Assembly: GCA_028871475.1 (NCBI GenBank)
Contig: JAGWMZ010000002.1
Span: forward strand, 203,780-267,779
Source: Sphingomonadales bacterium
GTDB lineage: Bacteria; Pseudomonadota; Alphaproteobacteria; Sphingomonadales; Sphingomonadaceae
Length of the DNA: 64,000 nucleotides
Reading direction: 5' to 3'
Shown: positions 44,528-52,179 of the stretch, piece by piece
Layout of the letters: every line of letters begins with the position of its first letter
How positions within the stretch are numbered: position 1 is the first letter of the stretch
Position numbers and translations under genes: made by a program
The notes under the pieces: model-generated
Told to the model about the DNA's origin: nothing
Seen by the model: the letters and a program-made list of their open reading frames with translations, nothing else
Databases searched by the model: none

Positions 44528-46321
44528 ATGAAGGGACTTCACCATCGCTTGCGTCAGGGTCTGCTGGCCGCGGGGGCCTGCGCGGTCACGGGCCTGGCCC
44601 TCTCGGGAACCGGCCTGAATGCGACGCAGTCCGCCGAGTCGCCCCCTCCGGCCCCTGCTCCCGCAATGACCCCCGCCATGGCTTCAGAGCCGGCGGGCAC
44701 GGCCTGCTCGGCCGCGTTGGCGGTCGCCTGGCCCGAGGCCGGCACGCGAATCGAACGGGCTGCTCCGGTTCCCGCTGGCCTGATCAACGGGCAGATGATC
44801 CCCGCCCATTGCGAGGTCTTTGGCATCATGCATGAGCATAAGGGCGTGGACGGGCAGGACTATGCCATCCGCTTTCACATGCGCCTGCCCGAGGCATGGA
44901 ATGGCCGGTTCTTCTTTCAGGGTGGCGGCGGATCGAATGGCGAGATCGGCGATGCGCTGGGGCGGGTGAGCATGGTGCGCGGTTCCGCGATCACCCCGGC
45001 GATCATGCGCGGCTATGCGGTGGTCAGCCAGGATTCGGGCCATGACAATCAGCGCAACAGCAATCCCAAGAGGGGCGGGCCAACGGCCTTCGGTTTCGAC
45101 CCGCAGGCGCGCAGCGAGTATGGCCATGCCTCTCTGGCCCCCGTTGCCCTGGCCGCCAAGGCCATTGTGACCGCCTTCTACCACCGGCCTATTGTTCATT
45201 CCTATTTCGTGGGCTGCTCAAAGGGCGGCGAGGAGGGCATGGTCTTTGCCCAGCAGCATCCCGACATTTTTGACGGCATCATGGCGGCGGCCCCCGGTTT
45301 TGCCCTGCCGCGTGCCGCTGTCGAGGAAACCTGGGAAGTGCAGCGGCTGTCCCGGCTTCTGGCCAGGCCGGTCTCCTTCCCGGCTTTCCATACGGCGCTG
45401 ACGGATCAGGATCTGGCCATCGCCGGGCGTGCGATCACCAGGGCCTGCGATGCGCTTGACGGCGCGGCCGATGGCATGGTGAGCAATGTGGCGGCCTGTA
45501 CGACCGCCCGTGTGCGCCCCCAGATCGAGGCCAGCGTCTGCAAGGCGGGCCAGAGCGATTGCCTGACCCGTGCCAAGGCCGACACGCTCTATGACCTGAT
45601 GCGCGGCGCCCGGCGCCCTGATGGCAGCGCGATCTATTCCGACTGGGCGTGGGACCCGGGCATTGCGACACCAGGCTGGCGCATCTGGAAGCTGGGCTCA
45701 TCGGACGGCAAGGTGCCCGCGCTCAACATTGTGCTGGGTGGGGCCTCGCTCCATACGGTCTTCATCGTGCCGCCGGTCGAGGTGCCGGGTGATCCGCAGG
45801 GCCTGCTCGATGCGGAATTGCGTTTCAATGTGTTGACCGATGGCCAGAAGATCTACGCCACCGGCGCAGGTTTCACCCATTCGGCCTGGCAGGATTCATC
45901 GGCGCATTCGACCGACCTGTCCGCCTTTGCCGCGCATGGCGGCAAGCTGATCGTGCCGCATGGCGCTGCCGATCCCGTGTTCTCGCTGCGCGATACGCTG
46001 GGCTGGTGGCAGGGCGTCAATGCCCGCGCGAAGGGCAAGGCCTCCAGCTTTGCGCGTGTGTTTCCCGTGCCGGGCATGAACCATTGCGGCGGCGGCGACG
46101 CTGCCGATCAGTTCGACGGCCTCGCCGCGCTGGTGGATTGGGTCGAGCATGGCAAGGCTCCGGCCTCGATTCCCGCCAAGGGTGACCCGCAGGCGCCCTG
46201 GCCGGACCGCACCCGCCCGCTCTGCGCCTGGCCGACCTATGCGCGTTACAAGGGGCGCGGGTCGTTTGAGGATGCGGCCAATTTCGTCTGCACCGCGCCG
46301 CCATCAAACAGGAAGGCATGA
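44528..46321 (+). CDS. Exported tannase/feruloyl esterase family hydrolase
   Basis: A 597-aa secreted serine esterase of the tannase, feruloyl esterase and MHETase family. After the signal peptide (LLAAGACAVTGLALSG) comes an alpha/beta-hydrolase domain with the nucleophile motif YFVGCSKGGEEG (Ser about 230), Asp in HGAADPVFS (about 481) and His in GMNHCGGG (about 517). The Cys next to Ser and the Cys next to His form the family CS-D-HC disulfide. A calcium-loop-like stretch, DALDGAADGM, and a Cys-rich lid are present. Substrates in the family include gallate, ferulate and chlorogenate esters and MHET. The neighbours make a hydroxycinnamoyl-quinate ester plausible, but this is not proven. Confidence 0.9.
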   Translation: MKGLHHRLRQGLLAAGACAVTGLALSGTGLNATQSAESPPPAPAPAMTPAMASEPAGTACSAALAVAWPEAGTRIERAAPVPAGLINGQMIPAHCEVFGIMHEHKGVDGQDYAIRFHMRLPEAWNGRFFFQGGGGSNGEIGDALGRVSMVRGSAITPAIMRGYAVVSQDSGHDNQRNSNPKRGGPTAFGFDPQARSEYGHASLAPVALAAKAIVTAFYHRPIVHSYFVGCSKGGEEGMVFAQQHPDIFDGIMAAAPGFALPRAAVEETWEVQRLSRLLARPVSFPAFHTALTDQDLAIAGRAITRACDALDGAADGMVSNVAACTTARVRPQIEASVCKAGQSDCLTRAKADTLYDLMRGARRPDGSAIYSDWAWDPGIATPGWRIWKLGSSDGKVPALNIVLGGASLHTVFIVPPVEVPGDPQGLLDAELRFNVLTDGQKIYATGAGFTHSAWQDSSAHSTDLSAFAAHGGKLIVPHGAADPVFSLRDTLGWWQGVNARAKGKASSFARVFPVPGMNHCGGGDAADQFDGLAALVDWVEHGKAPASIPAKGDPQAPWPDRTRPLCAWPTYARYKGRGSFEDAANFVCTAPPSNRKA

Positions 46322-46438
46322 GGCACGCCCCCCGCAATCCGCTTCCCGGTGACGGGCGAGACCCGCGCTTCCAGCCTGCGTTCGGCCATGGCATTCTCTT
46401 GAAAAGTGGTTAGAGGCTATCTTTTTGGCGGCAGCCAG

Positions 46439-46452
46439 ATTGCTATGACAAT
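46439..46452. promoter_or_regulatory. Candidate operator just upstream of marR
   Basis: ATTGCTATGACAAT has ATTG/CAAT arms and ends 5 nt before the marR ATG. The core GCTATGACAA recurs at 49121-49130 upstream of the aldehyde dehydrogenase gene. Confidence 0.4.
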
Positions 46453-46457
46453 GAACG

Positions 46458-46970
46458 ATGCTGGAGCGTAAGTCAGAGATGGTGAGCAATGCGGGGGCAC
46501 ATGAGGAAAGGATCGCCGAGCTGACGCCAGAGGCCCCGGGGGCCGAAGGCACGGCCGGCGATCATCCGCTGGCGACACTGCCCGGTTTCATGCTGCGCCG
46601 TGCAGCCAATGCCATGATGGCCGAACTTGCCACCCGGCTGGCCGCGCTCGACCTCAAGATTTCGGATGCCACTGTGCTGCTGCTGGTCAGCGGGCGTTCG
46701 GACCTGACCTCAAGCGAGATCGGCAAGCTGCTGGATATTCAGCGGGCCAATATGGTGCCCTTGCTCAATCGGCTGGAAGGGGCGGGTCTGATCGCGCGCG
46801 AGCCGATCGATCGCAAGTCGCAGGCGATTGTTCTGACCAAGGAAGGCCGCGCGCGGCTGGCCAAGGTGCAGTCCTTGACCAGCGCTTTCGAGACGGATCT
46901 GATGAACCGCATTCCGGCAGATCACCGCGACCATTTCCTGCCCGCGCTCAAGGCCTTGCTGGCATCCTAG
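46458..46970 (+). CDS. MarR family transcriptional regulator
   Basis: A 170-aa winged helix protein: ALDLKISDATVLLLVSGR leads into the recognition region DLTSSEIGKLLDIQRANMVP and the wing DRKSQAIVLTKEGRARL. The first about 35 residues are acidic and probably disordered. ATG 46458 was used; ATG 46479 is possible. It is placed between the feruloyl esterase and the DUF3237/aldehyde dehydrogenase operon. MarR regulators of hydroxycinnamate pathways respond to the CoA ester or free acid. The stop codon TAG is itself the first part of the palindromic repeat at 46967. Confidence 0.87.
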   Translation: MLERKSEMVSNAGAHEERIAELTPEAPGAEGTAGDHPLATLPGFMLRRAANAMMAELATRLAALDLKISDATVLLLVSGRSDLTSSEIGKLLDIQRANMVPLLNRLEGAGLIAREPIDRKSQAIVLTKEGRARLAKVQSLTSAFETDLMNRIPADHRDHFLPALKALLAS

Positions 46971-47045
46971 TGGATTGATTTTGACATTTGCATCCCCTGG
47001 CGGATGGGATGGGTCTGCAAATGTCAAAATCGTAAAATCCACTAG
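46967..47045. repeat. REP-like imperfect palindrome, copy 1
   Basis: 79 nt bounded by CTAG on both ends. Outer stem CTAGTGGATT/AATCCACTAG, a 1/5-nt asymmetric bulge, inner stem ATTTTGACATTTGCA/TGCAAATGTCAAAAT, loop of about 23 nt. It is in inverse orientation to copy 2 and begins at the marR stop codon. Confidence 0.8.
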
Positions 47046-47057
47046 CATCAAAGGTTT

Positions 47058-47135
47058 CTAGTGGTCCGAAAAGATTCTGACATTCGAACACGCCCTTTCG
47101 TCACATGGTATCGAATGTCAGAATCGGACCACTAG
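47058..47135. repeat. REP-like imperfect palindrome, copy 2
   Basis: 78 nt bounded by CTAG. Outer stem CTAGTGGTCCGA/TCGGACCACTAG, AAAG bulge, inner stem ATTCTGACATTCGA/TCGAATGTCAGAAT. Stem positions differ from copy 1 in a compensating way, so the fold is kept. It ends 4 nt from the stop of the DUF3237 gene. Confidence 0.8.
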
Positions 47136-47139
47136 GGGT

Positions 47140-47664
47140 TCAGCGCAGGATATAGACGTCGATCTGCACCTCGCTTGGCAGGCGGATGCCGCGCGCGACA
47201 AAGACGTGCCGCGCCAGCCAGTCATGAGCGCCGGGTTCGACCGTGAAACGCGGCGTCGTGCGGAAATAATAGGCTGAAGGGTCGACGGGCTCGCCGCGGG
47301 CCAGCATGTTGCTCACCTCCACGCTGGCGACGCGAACCCCCGGATTGCGGATCTCGATGATCGTGCCATCCTCCGCCCGCAGTGCATAATGCGCTTCGAC
47401 CAAGGTAACGCCGTCCTCCCTGATCGTCTGCCAGTCGCCGCCGCCCGGCAGCACCGTGCCGCGCAGCATGGGGCCACAGATGGTGCCGCCGGCGATCGGA
47501 ATATAGCGGCGGCGGCCATCGGCGACCATGCCCATCTCGACAGGGGGATCAAGCGTGATCCGGGCCGTGAAGGCATGGTCGAGCAGCGGGGCTGGGGAGG
47601 CGGCGTCGACCTCCCCCGCCGGGGCAGGGGAAGCCGGCTGGGTCAGGGCCGGTGTCTTGCTCAT
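47140..47664 (-). CDS. DUF3237 family protein
   Basis: A 174-aa protein of the DUF3237 group, a small lipocalin/beta-barrel-like family. Visible core: YIPIAGGTICGPMLRGTVLPGGGDW, followed by ALRAEDGTIIEIRNPGV and YYFRTTPRFTVEPG (fragments shown). The first about 28 residues are Ala/Pro-rich and probably flexible. It lies 11 nt downstream of the aldehyde dehydrogenase gene on the same strand and should be co-transcribed. DUF3237 proteins occur repeatedly in aromatic and terpenoid catabolic clusters, but no reaction is established. Confidence 0.85.
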   Translation of the reverse strand: MSKTPALTQPASPAPAGEVDAASPAPLLDHAFTARITLDPPVEMGMVADGRRRYIPIAGGTICGPMLRGTVLPGGGDWQTIREDGVTLVEAHYALRAEDGTIIEIRNPGVRVASVEVSNMLARGEPVDPSAYYFRTTPRFTVEPGAHDWLARHVFVARGIRLPSEVQIDVYILR

Positions 47665-47675
47665 CGCGCGCGCCC

Positions 47676-49073
47676 TCAGATGGGGAAGTGGCCGGGCTGG
47701 GTTTCCATGGTGATCCAGCGGGTTTCGGTAAAGCTGTCGATACCCTGCAGACCGCCGAACTTGCCATAGCCGCTGTCATTCATCCCGCCAAAGGGCATCT
47801 GGGCCTCGTCATGCACCGTGGCGCCATTGATGTGGCAGATGCCGGCCCTGATCTGGCGGGCCACGCGCAGCCCCCGCGCGCCATCGCCGGTGAAGACCGC
47901 GCTGGAGAGGCCATAGGCGCTGTCATTGGCGATCTCGATGGCTTGGGCCTCGTCGCGGGCGTGGATCATGGCAACGACCGGGCCGAAACTTTCATCGCGA
48001 TAGAGGTTCATGTCCGCGGTGACGCGATCGACCACGGTGGCGTGCATCAGCACGGTCTCGCCCTTGCCGCCGGTCAGCAGCGAAGCCCCCTTGGCAAGGG
48101 CATCCTCGATCAGCGCATTGACATGATGGACCGTCTTCATGTCGACCACCGCGCCCAGTGGCGTGGTCCCCTCGCGCGGGTCGCCCGTTGCCATGGAGGC
48201 AACCTTGGCGGCGAATTTTTGCGCGAACTGGTCGGCAATCGCCTCGACCACGATGATCCGCTCGGTGCTCATGCAGATCTGGCCCTGGTTCATGAAGGCG
48301 CCGAAGGCGGCGGCTTTCACCGCTTCGTCCAGATCGGCATCGTCCAGAACCAGCAGCGGCGCCTTGCCACCCAGCTCCAGCAGGCAGGGCTTGAGTTGCT
48401 CGGCGGCGCGCCGGGCGATGATGCGGCCCACGGTCGTGCTGCCGGTGAAGTTGATGCGCTTGACGGCGGGGGCGTCGATCAGCGCGCCGACGATCTCCCC
48501 GGCGTCCGCCGGCGCATTGGTGACGACATTGACCACGCCTTCGGGGAAGCCGGCGTCAGCAAAGGCCTCGATGATCAGCGCATGGGTGCGCGGGCAGATT
48601 TCGCTGGCCTTGAGGATGACGGCATTGCCGCAGGCCAGCGGCGTGGCGATGGCGCGCACGCCCAGAATGATCGGCGCATTCCACGGCGCGATGCCCAGGA
48701 TCACGCCGACGGGCTCCTTGAGCGCCATGGCCAGACAGCCAGGCTTGTCGCTGGGGATGACTTCGCCGCGAATCTGGGTGGTCAGCGCTGCGGCCTCGCG
48801 CACCATGCTGGCGGCCAGCGTCAGGTTGAACATGGCCCAGCCGGCGGTGGCGCCGATCTCGCCCATCATCGCCTCGACAAACGCATCCTTGCGGGCCAGC
48901 AGCGCATCGGCGGCCCGGGCCAGCACGGCGCGGCGGGCATTGGGGCCCATCGCGGCCCATGCAGGCTGCGCGGCGCCCGCCCTGACGGCAATCGCGGCGG
49001 CGTCGGCGGTGGTCATGGCGGCGGCGGTGGACGCAACTGCTCCCGTCAGCGGATCGAGGCGCGTGAACTCCAT
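47676..49073 (-). CDS. NAD(P)-dependent aldehyde dehydrogenase (vanillin/salicylaldehyde type)
   Basis: A 465-aa member of the ALDH superfamily, oxidising an aldehyde to the acid. Landmarks are GIAPWNAPIILGVRAIATPL, the cofactor motif FTGSTTVGR, the general-base Glu in CLLELGGKAPLLV (about 232), the catalytic Cys in NQGQICMST (about 266) and DESFGPVVAM near the end. The NQGQICMST context is usual for aromatic aldehyde dehydrogenases such as vanillin or salicylaldehyde dehydrogenases. A GCTATGACAA motif lies about 50 nt upstream, shared with marR. It probably handles an aldehyde from hydroxycinnamate side-chain cleavage. Confidence 0.9.
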   Translation of the reverse strand: MEFTRLDPLTGAVASTAAAMTTADAAAIAVRAGAAQPAWAAMGPNARRAVLARAADALLARKDAFVEAMMGEIGATAGWAMFNLTLAASMVREAAALTTQIRGEVIPSDKPGCLAMALKEPVGVILGIAPWNAPIILGVRAIATPLACGNAVILKASEICPRTHALIIEAFADAGFPEGVVNVVTNAPADAGEIVGALIDAPAVKRINFTGSTTVGRIIARRAAEQLKPCLLELGGKAPLLVLDDADLDEAVKAAAFGAFMNQGQICMSTERIIVVEAIADQFAQKFAAKVASMATGDPREGTTPLGAVVDMKTVHHVNALIEDALAKGASLLTGGKGETVLMHATVVDRVTADMNLYRDESFGPVVAMIHARDEAQAIEIANDSAYGLSSAVFTGDGARGLRVARQIRAGICHINGATVHDEAQMPFGGMNDSGYGKFGGLQGIDSFTETRWITMETQPGHFPI

Positions 49074-49116
49074 CTCGGCATTCTCCCAAACGTGGCGCTC
49101 AAGGTGGCGAGCGTCA

Positions 49117-49140
49117 TTTAGCTATGACAAATAGCATAAA
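49117..49140. promoter_or_regulatory. Candidate operator upstream of the aldehyde dehydrogenase
   Basis: TTTAGCTATGACAAATAGCATAAA holds two inverted GCTAT-like units and shares the 10-mer GCTATGACAA with the marR promoter site. It is 44-67 nt upstream of the start codon. Confidence 0.4.
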
Positions 49141-49269
49141 TTTTCCGATTGGCTAGCCCTGATGCGCCATGCGCGGGGCGAGCCGAGCCGTCAGTGCCCT
49201 GCGTGGGCAAGGAACCGGGCCGGAATGACCGGATCATAAGGGCGGATAAGGGATCAAAGGAAGGGACAA

Positions 49270-49345
<76 letters not shown>

Positions 49346-49388
49346 CCATGTCTTCCGGCGCCATAACGCCGAGCCGCGCTCCCATGCC

Positions 49389-50270
49389 CTAAGCCACGCC
49401 AAAGGTCCAGCCCTCGGTGTGTGCAAGATGGGGGGTAAGGGCCTGTGGATACCAAAATTTTCTTTGGGCTGAAGCTGTGCGCAGCCATGCTGCGGTGATC
49501 AGCGCATCGCTGGCATGATCGCTGAGCGGAGCCTGCGTGGGCTCATCCTCCTCGCAGCCCAAAGCTGCCAGAGCCTGCGCCAGATCCACCCGGGAACGAA
49601 TTTTCGAGCGTCCCGCCCGGCGCCCCGCGGCCATGGCGGCAAGGGTGGTGTAGATTTCCACCACCACGCGCCCCTGTTCCGGCACATCATCGATCGGCCA
49701 GACGGGGATGGTGGGGGGCAGGCGGTGAAACAGGCGCATCCCCGTCAAGGAGGATTTGCCGACTTGCGAGGCGCCCACCAGATTGAGATTGCTGGTCGGC
49801 TGGCATCCGGCGCGCGCCTGCGCCAGTTCGGTCACGCGCATGCGCCCGCGCCCCGGCGGGAAAAGGTCGCCCTGTCGGCCTCCGTGGCGGCGAAAATGAC
49901 GGCTTGCCTGGGCGTGTTCGACAAAGCTGTGGGCACCAAGGTCGGCATCCTGCGCGCAAATGCCGTCCACCAGCGCCCAGAGATCGCGTGCGCTGGGCGG
50001 GCTCTGATCCCATTCCGGAAAGAACGCACCGCAATCGACAAAAGGCAGCGATTGGCCCAGGTCAAAGCCGATCAGTGTTTCTGGCGGGGTTTCTTGGATC
50101 ACCCAATCGAGCACCTCCTCGCGCGACCAGATGTGGCCCGGGCGGATCAGCATGGGGGCCGGGTCGTGCTGGCCGATCATGGCCACGGCGATGCCCTTGT
50201 GGCGCCGCCCGCTGGCGCCGGACCAGTCAATCGCGACATGATGGGTGAAGCGGGGAGCGGCAGGCTTCAC
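49389..50270 (-). CDS. DUF429-like protein, RNase H-fold
   Basis: A 293-aa protein. The start THHVAIDWSGASG and the next acidic strand LIGFDLGQSLPF resemble the RNase H-like fold of DUF429-type proteins, and a last acidic position is suggested by SDHASDALITAAWL. The function is unknown. The chosen start is GTG 50270, which overlaps the rarA stop by 4 nt (GTGA) and removes ten doubtful residues of the track ORF. The coupling to rarA hints at a DNA-maintenance role, but that is guesswork. Confidence 0.7.
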   Translation of the reverse strand: MKPAAPRFTHHVAIDWSGASGRRHKGIAVAMIGQHDPAPMLIRPGHIWSREEVLDWVIQETPPETLIGFDLGQSLPFVDCGAFFPEWDQSPPSARDLWALVDGICAQDADLGAHSFVEHAQASRHFRRHGGRQGDLFPPGRGRMRVTELAQARAGCQPTSNLNLVGASQVGKSSLTGMRLFHRLPPTIPVWPIDDVPEQGRVVVEIYTTLAAMAAGRRAGRSKIRSRVDLAQALAALGCEEDEPTQAPLSDHASDALITAAWLRTASAQRKFWYPQALTPHLAHTEGWTFGVA

Positions 50271-51604
50271 CGTTTTTCCTGTCTCTTCCTTTCCCACCAT
50301 TCCAGCCGTTTCAGGATCTCCCGTTCAAACCCCCGCTCAACCGGGCGATAGAAGGTTTGCGCCTCCATCTCCGGCGGCCAGTAATTGGCGCCGGAAAAGC
50401 CGTCCTCGGCATCATGGTCATAGGCATAGCCCTTGCCATAGCCGATCTCCTTCATCAGCTTGGTGGGCGCATTGAGGATGTTGGCGGGCGGCATCAGCGA
50501 TCCGGTGGCCTTGGCCGTGGCGGCGGCGGCCTTCCAGGCGACATAGGCCGCGTTCGATTTGGGGGCGGTGGCGCAGTAAAGGCAGGCCTGCGCGATGGCG
50601 AGTTCGCCCTCGGGCGAGCCCAGGAAGTCGTAGGAATCCTTGGCGGCCAAGCATTGGGTCAGCGCCTGCGGGTCGGCAAGGCCGATGTCTTCGCTGGCAA
50701 AACGCACCAGGCGGCGCAGCACATAGAGCGGGTCTTCCCCCGCTGTCAGCATCCGCGCCAGATAATAAAGCGCCGCCTGCGGGTCCGACCCGCGCAGCGA
50801 TTTGTGCAGGGCGGAAATGAGGTTGTAATGCCCCTCGCGGTCCTTGTCATAAACGGCGACGCGGCGCTGCAGGAACTGGCCCAGCTCCGCCGGCCCCAGC
50901 GGGGCGGCGAGCGAGGCGGTGTAGAGCGTCTCGATCTGGCCGAGCAGGAAGCGCCCATCGCCATCGGCGCTGGCGATCAGCGCCTCGCGCGCGGGGTTGG
51001 TCAGCGGCAGGGGAACGCCCTCGGCCTCTTCGGCGCGTTCCATCAGCGTCGTCAGCGCGGCGGCATCGAGGCGATGCAGGATCAGCACCTGCGCGCGGCT
51101 GAGCAGCGCCGCATTGAGTTCGAAGGAGGGGTTTTCGGTCGTTGCTCCCACCAGTGTCACCGTGCCCTTTTCGACATAGGGCAGGAAGCCATCTTGCTGG
51201 GCGCGGTTGAAGCGATGGATTTCATCGACGAACAGCAGCGTCGGGCGGCCATGGAGCGAGAGCGCCCCTTCCGCCTCGGCAAAGATGCGCTTGAGGTCGG
51301 CCACACCGGAAAACACCGCGCTGACCGCCGCGTAACGCATGCCAACAGCGGCGGCCAGCAGGCGTGCGATGCTGGTCTTGCCGGTGCCCGGCGGGCCCCA
51401 GAGGATCATGCTCGACAGGCGCCCGGCCGCGACCATGCGCCCGATCGCACCTTCCGGCCCGGTCAGATGGTCCTGTCCGATCACCTCGGCGAGGCTTTGC
51501 GGGCGCAGTCTTTCGGCCAGCGGCATGGTGCCCGCCGCTGAACCGGGAGCGGCGGGCGAGGGCGGCGGAGGATCGGCGTGGAAAAGGTCGGCCATGGGCT
51601 TCAT
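50267..51604 (-). CDS. rarA: Replication-associated recombination protein A (MgsA/WRNIP1 family AAA+ ATPase)
   Basis: A 445-aa AAA+ protein acting at stalled replication forks, related to clamp loaders. It shows LAERLRPQSLAEVIGQDHL at the N-terminus, Walker A GPPGTGKTS (about 70), Walker B and the following loop LLFVDEIHRFNRAQQD, sensor motif GATTENPSFELN, and the tetramerisation domain with RRLVRFASEDIGLADP. The length is normal for the family. ATG 51604 or ATG 51595 (MADLF) may be used. It is co-transcribed with the DUF429-like gene. Confidence 0.95.
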   Translation of the reverse strand: MKPMADLFHADPPPPSPAAPGSAAGTMPLAERLRPQSLAEVIGQDHLTGPEGAIGRMVAAGRLSSMILWGPPGTGKTSIARLLAAAVGMRYAAVSAVFSGVADLKRIFAEAEGALSLHGRPTLLFVDEIHRFNRAQQDGFLPYVEKGTVTLVGATTENPSFELNAALLSRAQVLILHRLDAAALTTLMERAEEAEGVPLPLTNPAREALIASADGDGRFLLGQIETLYTASLAAPLGPAELGQFLQRRVAVYDKDREGHYNLISALHKSLRGSDPQAALYYLARMLTAGEDPLYVLRRLVRFASEDIGLADPQALTQCLAAKDSYDFLGSPEGELAIAQACLYCATAPKSNAAYVAWKAAAATAKATGSLMPPANILNAPTKLMKEIGYGKGYAYDHDAEDGFSGANYWPPEMEAQTFYRPVERGFEREILKRLEWWERKRQEKR

Positions 51605-51705
51605 GTAGTATGATCAGGCGATAAATGCATCGCCTGTGAGCAGGGCTTGATTCCTGCGCCTTGCATGAGTGAAAAGATCTTCGGATCAGGGGCGGGAGTA
51701 GCGCG

Positions 51706-52179
51706 ATGGACAGCAACAAAAGCGAGCAGCCGGCGGGGTCCCCAAGGGATGATGCGCCGTGGAGCGCGCCGGCGCCGCGCTGGTTCTGGCTTGTCGTGGG
51801 GCTGTGCTGCTTGTGGAACCTGCTGGGCGCGGCTGACTACACGCTGACCAATCTGCGCGTGGCGCCCTACATGGCGCAGATGCCGCCGGCGATGATCCGC
51901 TTCATCGAGCAATTGCCCTACTGGGTCGTGGGGGCCTGGGCGCTGGGCGTGTGGGGCTCGGTGGTGGGCAGCCTGCTGATGCTGATGCGGGTGCGCCATG
52001 CCGCCATTGCCTATGCGCTCTCCTTTGCCGGAGCGGTGGGGGCGCTGACATGGGAATATGCCCATGGCGCGCAGCAGGCCGGCGGTGGTTTTGCCCCCAT
52101 GGCGGCGCTGCTGCTGGTGGCCATCCTGTTCCAGCTGTGGTTTTCGCGGCAGATGTTCTGGCGCGGGGTGCTGCGTTAG
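51706..52179 (+). CDS. Small integral membrane protein, four predicted spans
   Basis: A 157-aa protein with a polar N-terminus and about four hydrophobic segments: WFWLVVGLCCLWNLLGA, YWVVGAWALGVWGSVVGSLL, AAIAYALSFAGAVGAL and PMAALLLVAILFQLWF. Similar short proteins are frequent in sphingomonads and carry no assigned function. GGGAG lies about 7 nt before the ATG. Its stop overlaps the convergent glycosyltransferase stop by 4 nt. Confidence 0.75.
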   Translation: MDSNKSEQPAGSPRDDAPWSAPAPRWFWLVVGLCCLWNLLGAADYTLTNLRVAPYMAQMPPAMIRFIEQLPYWVVGAWALGVWGSVVGSLLMLMRVRHAAIAYALSFAGAVGALTWEYAHGAQQAGGGFAPMAALLLVAILFQLWFSRQMFWRGVLR

